Assembly (NCBI RefSeq): GCF_001485435.1
Contig: NZ_BCMS01000002.1
Span: 1 to 10,578, forward strand
Reading direction: 5' to 3'
DNA: 10,578 bases
Origin: Deinococcus grandis
Lineage (GTDB): Bacteria; Deinococcota; Deinococci; Deinococcales; Deinococcaceae
Numbering within the stretch: the stretch's first letter is position 1; each line of letters begins with the position of its first letter. Below the pieces are notes generated by a model. The model was not told the DNA's origin. It searched no databases and saw nothing but the letters and a program-made list of their open reading frames with translations. This document shows positions 6,165 to 10,578 of this stretch, one piece after another. Position numbers and translations under genes: made by a program.

Positions 6165-7436
6165 GTGACCCGCCCGCCACCCGACCTGATGACCCGCCTG
6201 CGCGCCCGACTGCGCGGCGAGATCAGCACCGAGATCCTCGAGGCGTACCAGCGGGCCGGGGCGAGCATCCACCCCATGCTGGACGAGGCCGAATCGCGGC
6301 GCTTCATGTTGCGCGGCACCGACCGCTCCTGGTGGGATCAGCCCCGGCATGAGCAGCTGGCCACCCTGTGCCTGTGGAACGCGTTCATCCTGCAGACGCT
6401 CGGCGACACGCTGCTGGAAGCGGACGCGGCGGCCGACCCGGACACGGTCGGCTTCGCGCCGCGCGTCACGACCGATCAGGCGCGGGCCTACTACGCGCAG
6501 GTCGCCGTCTGGCTCGAACGCAGCGTCCTCGCGCAGCGTGACCCGGCCTACGACCTGAATGTCGCCCTGCCGGTGAACCTCCCCGACTGGTCACCGGCCG
6601 AACCATGCCCTCGGGAGCATCTCGCGGCGCTCATGGCCGCCCTCGAACGGGCGCAGGCGCACCTGACGGGCGTGATGGTGGCCTTCGACGCCCAGCCGGT
6701 CCTCCCGGCGCACGCGGCGCACGCCACGCGCCTGCGTGCCCTGTTCGCGTCCACCGAGCTCGAAAGCCGCGCCCTGACGCAGATGTACGCCCCGAACGCC
6801 TCGGCCGAACTGCACGAACTGATCGAGGACCGGACCCGGAACCTGATGGCCGACATCTACCGCCTGGGGCAGTGGCTGTCCATGCCCATCCTGACGACCG
6901 CCGAACCGGCAGCGGCGCTGGACCGGACCCCAGCCGCGCCTCCGCCCCCCAGGGCAGCGGCACCTGCCGCGAGCCCGGCGCCCCCCCCATCCCCAGCCGC
7001 GTCCCAGGCGACGCCCGCAGCGGCCCCGGACACGCCTGGCCGGTGGCTGAAAGAGCCGTGGTGCGGCTCCGACGTCCGCATCCGTGACCAGCTCAAGCGC
7101 GACCCGCGCGCCATGCGCGCCCTCACCCGCTTCTGGCAGGCGCTCAAGAACCCAGGCGAGGCGCTGGCCCTGCTGAGGGAAGCCGAACGGTATTACAGCA
7201 GCGCCACCGCGGATCTCACGTACGCCACCCGTCCGGACGGGACGGCCCTGGGACACAGTGACGAGCCGCCCTACGCGCCGATCTACCGCGCCGTGAACAC
7301 CTGCGAGATCGGCGTGTTCACGGTCAACCCGGGCGACGAGTTCACGCTGCTGCGGCGCGGCGCGCACCTCACCGTCGTGACCGGCCGGTTCGACTCGACG
7401 CCGGAACTCATCACCGACGCTCCGGAGCGCCCGTGA
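6165..7436 (+). CDS. hypothetical protein with Pro/Ala-rich linker
   Basis: Not recognised. 423 residues, soluble, with no signal peptide or membrane helix. Three parts can be seen. Residues 1 to about 245 look mainly helical, with a Trp-rich spot (SWWDQPRHEQ, then LCLWNAF) and an ISTEILEAYQRAG start. A low-complexity linker of Pro and Ala follows at about 250-292. The C-terminal domain at about 293-423 contains GRWLKEPWCGSDVRIRDQLK, a helical stretch with EAERYYSS, and a beta-like end with CEIGVFTVNPGDEFTLL. The start is GTG 6165, from the leaderless box; ATG 6189 is a possible alternative. An open frame also extends upstream to 6018, but it runs through the dispersed repeat and is unlikely to be coding. 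Its stop overlaps the next gene's GTG by four bases (GTGA), so the two are translationally coupled and probably work together, perhaps at the membrane. Confidence 0.75.
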   Translation: MTRPPPDLMTRLRARLRGEISTEILEAYQRAGASIHPMLDEAESRRFMLRGTDRSWWDQPRHEQLATLCLWNAFILQTLGDTLLEADAAADPDTVGFAPRVTTDQARAYYAQVAVWLERSVLAQRDPAYDLNVALPVNLPDWSPAEPCPREHLAALMAALERAQAHLTGVMVAFDAQPVLPAHAAHATRLRALFASTELESRALTQMYAPNASAELHELIEDRTRNLMADIYRLGQWLSMPILTTAEPAAALDRTPAAPPPPRAAAPAASPAPPPSPAASQATPAAAPDTPGRWLKEPWCGSDVRIRDQLKRDPRAMRALTRFWQALKNPGEALALLREAERYYSSATADLTYATRPDGTALGHSDEPPYAPIYRAVNTCEIGVFTVNPGDEFTLLRRGAHLTVVTGRFDSTPELITDAPERP

Positions 7437-8221
7437 CCTTCCCGTACCTGCACCCGGTGTCCTTCATCAGTGCGGCCCTGCTGGTCGCTGTGGGCCGCGT
7501 CCTGTACCGCCGCTCAGCGGACCAGCAGATCATGGCCCTGTACACGGTCGGCTGTGGCGGTGCATTCGCCGTCCTGATGGCCGTGCCGGTGGTGTTCAGT
7601 GTCGCGGCCCTGTACACCGATCCGGGCCGCAACGGCGTCATCAACGTGCTGCTCGCGCAGATCACGACCCTGCCCCTCTACCTCGCGGCCCTGATCGCGA
7701 CCGACGGCAGCGGCACCCGGCGCGAACGGCTCGCCCGCCCCCTGAGCGGGTACCGCCCAGCGCGACTGGTCCGCGAAGGCCCGGCGGCCAGGACGCGCCC
7801 GAACCGGCCCTGGAGCGCCGCGCTGCTGCTCTGCGTGCTGATGTGCGCCGTGTTCGGCGTGCGCTTCGGCGAGCACCTGCGCGCCCGGACCCTGGTGGCC
7901 GATCAGGCGGGCAACGTGGGCCCCGTGACCGTGCTGAACGCCGAGGGGGCGCAGGTCGGCCGGATTCCCAGCGCGGGCCTCCTGCGTCCCGGCGAGAGTG
8001 TCTGCCCCAGCATCTCCGTCACCTTCACGGCGCCGGACGGCACGCGCATTCCACTGCAGATCGAGACGAACAGCGGGGACACGCTCCCGTCCTGGTCCGC
8101 GGGCAACATCATCGAGAACTCGTGGGTGTGCGACCTGTACGCGAACGAGCCGCTGACGGCACGCCTGCCCGACGCGCTGCGCGCCACCTGGATGGGCGCC
8201 ACGCCACCTTCCGGGAACTGA
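7433..8221 (+). CDS. hypothetical four-helix membrane protein
   Basis: Not recognised. 262 residues. Hydrophobic segments at about 9-25, 34-60, 68-89 and 128-144 predict four helices. The loop 92-126 is rich in arginine (ten Arg) and should be cytoplasmic by the positive-inside rule. That places the N-terminus inside or close to the membrane and the C-terminal domain (about 146-262) outside. This outer part is beta-rich in appearance and has two cysteines (C191, C233) that could form a disulfide. It starts at GTG 7433 inside the stop of the previous gene, with GGAG six bases ahead (7423-7426). The gene pair shares the promoter before 6165 and ends just before a strong hairpin. A function in envelope or stress biology would be a guess. 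Confidence 0.75.
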   Translation: MTFPYLHPVSFISAALLVAVGRVLYRRSADQQIMALYTVGCGGAFAVLMAVPVVFSVAALYTDPGRNGVINVLLAQITTLPLYLAALIATDGSGTRRERLARPLSGYRPARLVREGPAARTRPNRPWSAALLLCVLMCAVFGVRFGEHLRARTLVADQAGNVGPVTVLNAEGAQVGRIPSAGLLRPGESVCPSISVTFTAPDGTRIPLQIETNSGDTLPSWSAGNIIENSWVCDLYANEPLTARLPDALRATWMGATPPSGN

Positions 8222-8257
8222 CCACGGACGCCGCCCCGGCGCCCCACCTCACGTCTG

Positions 8258-8304
8258 GTGGGGGTAGGGAAGCGCAGCTCCCTCCTGCGCCTCCCCACCC
8301 CCGC
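8258..8304. terminator. long hairpin between convergent genes
   Basis: Inner stem GCGCAG/CTGCGC (8272-8277 with 8285-8290) around a 7-base loop, extended by GGGGGTAGGGAA against CTCCCCACCCCC. On the plus strand the extension contains two A·C mismatches (8271/8291 and 8266/8296). On the minus strand these become U·G pairs, so the structure is stronger in the RNA that reads urtE. It lies 11 bases after the urtE stop. Neither side has a T-run, so it may be a rho-assisted or stabilising hairpin rather than a textbook intrinsic terminator. Confidence 0.55.
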
Positions 8305-8314
8305 GCGGCCGCCT

Positions 8315-9019
8315 TTACACCCCCAGGTAGCGCTGGACGGCGTGGGTCGGCGTGTCGGCGGTGGCCCCGGTCTCGACGACGCGGCCCTTCTGCATGACGT
8401 AGTAGCGGTCGGCGAAGGCCCACGCGAAGTCGAGGTACTGCTCGACGAGCAGCACGGCGACACGCAGTTCGGTGCGGATGCGGGTCAGGGCCACTTCGAT
8501 CTCCTGCACGACGCTGGGCTGGATGCCCTCGGTGGGTTCGTCGAGCAGCAGGTAGCGTGGTTGCGTGACCAGGGCGCGGCCGATGGCGACCTGCTGCTGC
8601 TGCCCGCCGGACAGGTTTCCGGCGCGGCGGCCGGCCATGTCGCGGCAGATGGGAAAGAGGTCGTACACGAGTTCGGGAATCTCACGCCGGGTGACCGGTC
8701 GGCCCGACAGTGCCGGGAGGCCCATCAGGAGGTTCTCCTCGACGGTCAGGTGCCCGAACAGGCCGCGCCCCTGCGGCACGTACGCCAGCCCGCTGCGGGC
8801 GCGGGTGAACGCGGCTTCCCGCTCGACCTGCGCGCCGTTCAGGCGCACCCCGCCGCCCGTGACCGGGTGCAGGCCGGTGATGGCGCGCAGCAGGGTGGTC
8901 TTGCCCACGCCGTTGCGGCCGATCAGGGTGACGGCCTCGGCGTCGGCGACGGTCAGGTCGACGCCGAACAGGACGGGGCTCTGTCCGTACGCGGCGGTGA
9001 CGCCTTCCAGTTTCAGCAT
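8315..9019 (-). CDS. urtE: urea ABC transporter ATP-binding protein UrtE
   Basis: One of two cytoplasmic ATPases driving urea import by UrtABCDE, a branched-chain-amino-acid-type (LivF-like) transporter. 234 residues with Walker A GRNGVGKTT (34-42), signature LSGGQQQQ (136-143), Walker B LLLDEP (157-162) and the UrtE-typical EGIQPSVVQEIE after it. YVPQGRGLFGHLTVEENL (80-97) is also characteristic. The switch position reads LLVEQY instead of the usual histidine motif, as is normal in LivF-like ATPases. The start ATG (9019) has AGGAG five bases ahead. It lies 75 bases downstream of urtD in the same operon and is the last gene before the hairpin at 8258-8304. Intact. Expression may suffer because the operon is interrupted upstream by an insertion sequence. 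Confidence 0.93.
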   Translation of the reverse strand: MLKLEGVTAAYGQSPVLFGVDLTVADAEAVTLIGRNGVGKTTLLRAITGLHPVTGGGVRLNGAQVEREAAFTRARSGLAYVPQGRGLFGHLTVEENLLMGLPALSGRPVTRREIPELVYDLFPICRDMAGRRAGNLSGGQQQQVAIGRALVTQPRYLLLDEPTEGIQPSVVQEIEVALTRIRTELRVAVLLVEQYLDFAWAFADRYYVMQKGRVVETGATADTPTHAVQRYLGV

Positions 9020-9094
9020 GGGGGCTCCTTTGAAGGGCGGATGACAGCAGGCGGATGGCAGAGGGCCGACAGGGGCGGGAGGAGCCCTGCGCGT
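9020..9094 (-). other. urtD-urtE spacer with a short tandem repeat
   Basis: A 75-base gap within the operon. GGCGGATGACAG (9036-9047) is repeated as GGCGGATGGCAG (9050-9061), a 12-base unit with one mismatch at a 14-base period. It also holds the AGGAG for urtE. No promoter is evident. Confidence 0.4.
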
Positions 9095-9865
9095 TCAGTC
9101 ATGGGCCACCAGTTCCCTGGGTCGGCCCAGGTAGATCTCCATGACGTCCGGGTCGGCGCGCAGGGCGTGCAGGTCGCCCTCGCGGAACACCTGTCCCTGG
9201 TGCAGCACCGTGATCGGGGCGTTCAGGAGTTCCACGAAGTGCATGTCGTGGTCGATCACGAGCACGGTGTGCCGCCCGGCCAGGGTGTGGATCAGGGCGG
9301 CGGTCTGCGCGGTCTCCTGCGCGGTCATGCCGGCGGTGGGTTCGTCCAGCAGCAGCAGTTGCGGGTCGGCGGCGACGACCATGCCGATCTCCAGCCACTG
9401 CTTCTCGCCGTGCGCCAGCGAGGCGGCGGGCACGTCGGCCCGTGCGGCCAGGCCGGTCAGGCGCAGCAGTTCGTCGGCGCGGTCCTGCTCGGCGCGGGTG
9501 GGGGATTTGAGGATGCCCAGCACACCCTTGTCGCGGCGGGCGGTGAGCAGCAGGTTCTCGCGGACGCTCAGGCCTTCCAGCACGCCGGGCGCCTGGAACT
9601 TGCGGCAGATGCCGAGAGCAGCGATGCGGTGTTCCGGCAGCTTCGAGATGACCTGCCCGGCGAAGCGCACCTCGCCAGTGTCGGGGCGTACCTTGCCGAT
9701 CACGGTGTCGAGCAGGGTGCTCTTGCCCGCGCCGTTCGGCCCGATCAGGACGCGCAGGCTGCCTTTCGGGATGGACAGGCTCAGGTTCGTGATGGCCTTG
9801 AAGCCGTCGAAGGACACCGTGATGTCCCGCACGTCCAGCAGCGCTTCATGGGTGTCAGACGGCAT
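9095..9865 (-). CDS. urtD: urea ABC transporter ATP-binding protein UrtD
   Basis: Second cytoplasmic ATPase of the urea importer, LivG-like, 256 residues. Walker A is GPNGAGKST (42-50), followed by the UrtD-like LLDTVIGKVRPDTG and GICRKFQAPGVLEGLSV. The signature region is SLAHGEKQWLEIG (149-161), where SHGQKQWLEIG is usual in UrtD, and Walker B LLLLDEP (170-176) is followed by TAGMTAQET. The switch histidine is H206 in VIDHDM, where VEHDM is more common. The ATG (9865-9863) lies inside the 3' end of urtC, with an 11-base overlap that points to translational coupling, and GAGGTG stands four bases ahead of it. The gene is intact, but its upstream partner urtC is truncated by an insertion sequence, which may cost it both its promoter and its coupling. 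Confidence 0.93.
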   Translation of the reverse strand: MPSDTHEALLDVRDITVSFDGFKAITNLSLSIPKGSLRVLIGPNGAGKSTLLDTVIGKVRPDTGEVRFAGQVISKLPEHRIAALGICRKFQAPGVLEGLSVRENLLLTARRDKGVLGILKSPTRAEQDRADELLRLTGLAARADVPAASLAHGEKQWLEIGMVVAADPQLLLLDEPTAGMTAQETAQTAALIHTLAGRHTVLVIDHDMHFVELLNAPITVLHQGQVFREGDLHALRADPDVMEIYLGRPRELVAHD

Positions 9866-10397
9866 CGCTCACCTCGCGTGTGATCGGGTTCTGGGGCATG
9901 GGGGCGGGCGCGCGGCGGCGGTTCCGGATCAGCCCGGCCACGCCCTGCGGCATGACCAGCACGACCAGCACGAACAGCGATCCCATGACGTACAGCCACG
10001 CGTCCGGCGCGGCGCTGGAGATCCGGTCTTTCGCGAGTTGCCCCAGCACCAGCCCGGCCGCCGCGCCGATCAGGCTCGCGCGGCCGCCCAGCGCCACCCA
10101 CACGACGAGTTCGATGCTGAACGCCGTGCCGATCATGGCGGGCGAGATGGTGCCCAGGTGCAGCGTGTACAGCGCGCCGGACACGCCGGCGAGCAGGCCG
10201 CCCAGCATGAACGCCGCAATCTTGAACGCCGCCGGGTTGAAACCCAGGAAGCGCGTGCGGTTCTCGTTGTCGCGGATGGCGGTCAGAATCGCCCCGAACG
10301 GCGTGCGCAGCAGCAGCGCCGTGCCGCCCAGCGCGAGCGCCACGAACAGCAGCGTCACCCAGTACAGGCCGTTCGCCACGTCCGCGCCACGCAGGTT
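9855..10397 (-). pseudogene. urtC: urea ABC transporter permease UrtC, C-terminal half, cut by an insertion sequence
   Basis: Membrane subunit that would form the urea channel with UrtB. About 180 residues remain, roughly half of a normal UrtC. Helices are visible at GLYWVTLLFVALALGG, AAFMLGGLLAGVSGALY, SIELVVWVALGG and WLYVMGSLFVLVVLVM. The conserved cytoplasmic stretch TPFGAILTAIRDNENRTRF, which contacts the ATPases, is intact, and IELVVWVALGGRASLIGA is a strong UrtC/LivM signature. The last recognisable coding residues toward the 5' end are N-L-R-G-A-D; after the AAC at 10397-10395 the sequence becomes the end of an IS element. The missing N-terminal half may lie on the far side of the element, outside the window. 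The open frame continuing to 10520 into the IS DNA, with an unrelated 41-residue prefix, is not a genuine start. Confidence 0.88.
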
Positions 10398-10429
10398 TGA
10401 ACTGGATAGAGTTTGGTGGAGGGTAAGTT

Positions 10430-10446
10430 CAGTGTGATCCACACTG
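10430..10446 (+). promoter_or_regulatory. hairpin touching the transposase ribosome-binding site
   Basis: CAGTGTG (10430-10436), loop ATC, CACACTG (10440-10446). The final G is also the first base of the GGAGG at 10446-10450. Such structures near IS ends often limit transposase translation from read-through transcripts; that role here is inferred. Confidence 0.4.
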
Positions 10447-10455
10447 GAGGACAGA

Positions 10456-10578
10456 ATGTCCGTACCCAAGCAGCAATTCACCGCTGAGTTCAAACAAGAA
10501 GCCGTCCGGTTGGTTCGCACGACCGGAAAGAGTTGCGCCCAGATTGCCCGCGATCTCGGCGTTCCCCCTCACTACGTC
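10456..10578 (+). CDS. IS3-family transposase OrfA, N-terminal part (runs off the window)
   Basis: 41 codons are visible, beginning MSVPKQQFTAEFKQEAVRLV and continuing with GKSCAQIARDLGV. The pattern F-T-x-E-F-K-x-E-A-V followed by a helix-turn-helix (A-Q-I-A-R-D-L-G-V) is the standard start of IS3-type OrfA (Tnp_1 / HTH_Tnp_1), which binds the element's ends; the catalytic DDE part would be in a downstream OrfB made by frameshifting. The ATG at 10456 has GGAGG (10446-10450) five bases ahead. It is transcribed opposite to urtC. The codons look less GC-biased than the neighbouring chromosomal genes (AAG, CAA, AAA, TTG), consistent with an acquired element. Confidence 0.8.
   Translation, partial: MSVPKQQFTAEFKQEAVRLVRTTGKSCAQIARDLGVPPHYV

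Larger units (their letters stand above)
10398..10578 (+). mobile_element. left end of an IS3-type insertion sequence (partial)
   Basis: The element starts at or near TGAACTGGATAGAGTTTGG (10398 on), right where urtC homology stops, and runs off the window. It carries the start of an OrfA-type transposase 58 bases in and a short hairpin before it. The right end, the terminal inverted repeat partner and the target duplication are outside the window, so the exact boundary (within a few bases) and group are inferred. OrfA likeness indicates the IS3 family. Confidence 0.75.

Noticed and set aside
8258..9883. Long plus-strand open frame opposite urtE and urtD
   Set aside because: Shadow frame; both ATPases on the minus strand have full motif sets and ribosome sites, and the frame begins inside a hairpin.
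10398..10520. 5' extension of the urtC frame through the insertion sequence
   Set aside because: The added 41 residues come from antisense IS DNA and bear no resemblance to UrtC.
1..10578. CRISPR arrays, tRNA or rRNA genes
   Set aside because: No regularly spaced direct repeats and no tRNA or rRNA signature were seen on either strand.

Overview
The window looks like chromosomal DNA from a Deinococcus-type bacterium. It is very GC-rich with strongly GC-biased third codon positions, and two genes carry the leaderless-promoter layout (TAnnnT seven bases before the start codon) that is common in Deinococcus. It also carries urea-uptake (urt) genes and an insertion sequence. The genus is inferred from these traits; no marker gene proves it.

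Layout, left to right: (1) 1-1369, a GAF-GGDEF diguanylate cyclase-like gene on the plus strand, whose frame is open back to the left edge. (2) 1370-2000, about 0.6 kb without an intact gene, holding a cluster of palindromes and what looks like decayed coding DNA. (3) 2000-3870, a two-gene ABC exporter of the HrtBA/MacB type (FtsX-like permease, then ATPase). It has a promoter and two tandem TetR-style palindromes before the permease, but no regulator gene nearby. (4) 3881-6115, a type IA DNA topoisomerase (topA family) on the minus strand. It has a good leaderless promoter and start codon, but a frameshift right after codon 8 removes the conserved S-P-A-K segment. It is flanked by two direct copies of a small dispersed repeat. 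(5) 6165-8221, a translationally coupled pair of unrecognised genes, one soluble protein with a Pro/Ala linker and one four-helix membrane protein. (6) 8258-8304, a long hairpin between convergent genes. (7) 8315-10397, the minus-strand end of a urea ABC transporter operon: urtE, urtD and the C-terminal half of urtC. (8) 10398-10578, the left end of an IS3-type insertion sequence that cuts urtC.

How the genes relate: the permease and ATPase should form one efflux complex under a shared promoter and operator. UrtD and UrtE are the two ATPases of a urea importer, and UrtC is one of its two membrane subunits, so the insertion probably disables urea uptake here unless another copy exists. The topoisomerase lesion suggests a dispensable paralogue or recent decay; a sequencing error cannot be excluded. 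The most useful leads are the topoisomerase frameshift, the tandem operator, the repeat pair around topA, the unknown two-gene unit and the urtC insertion.
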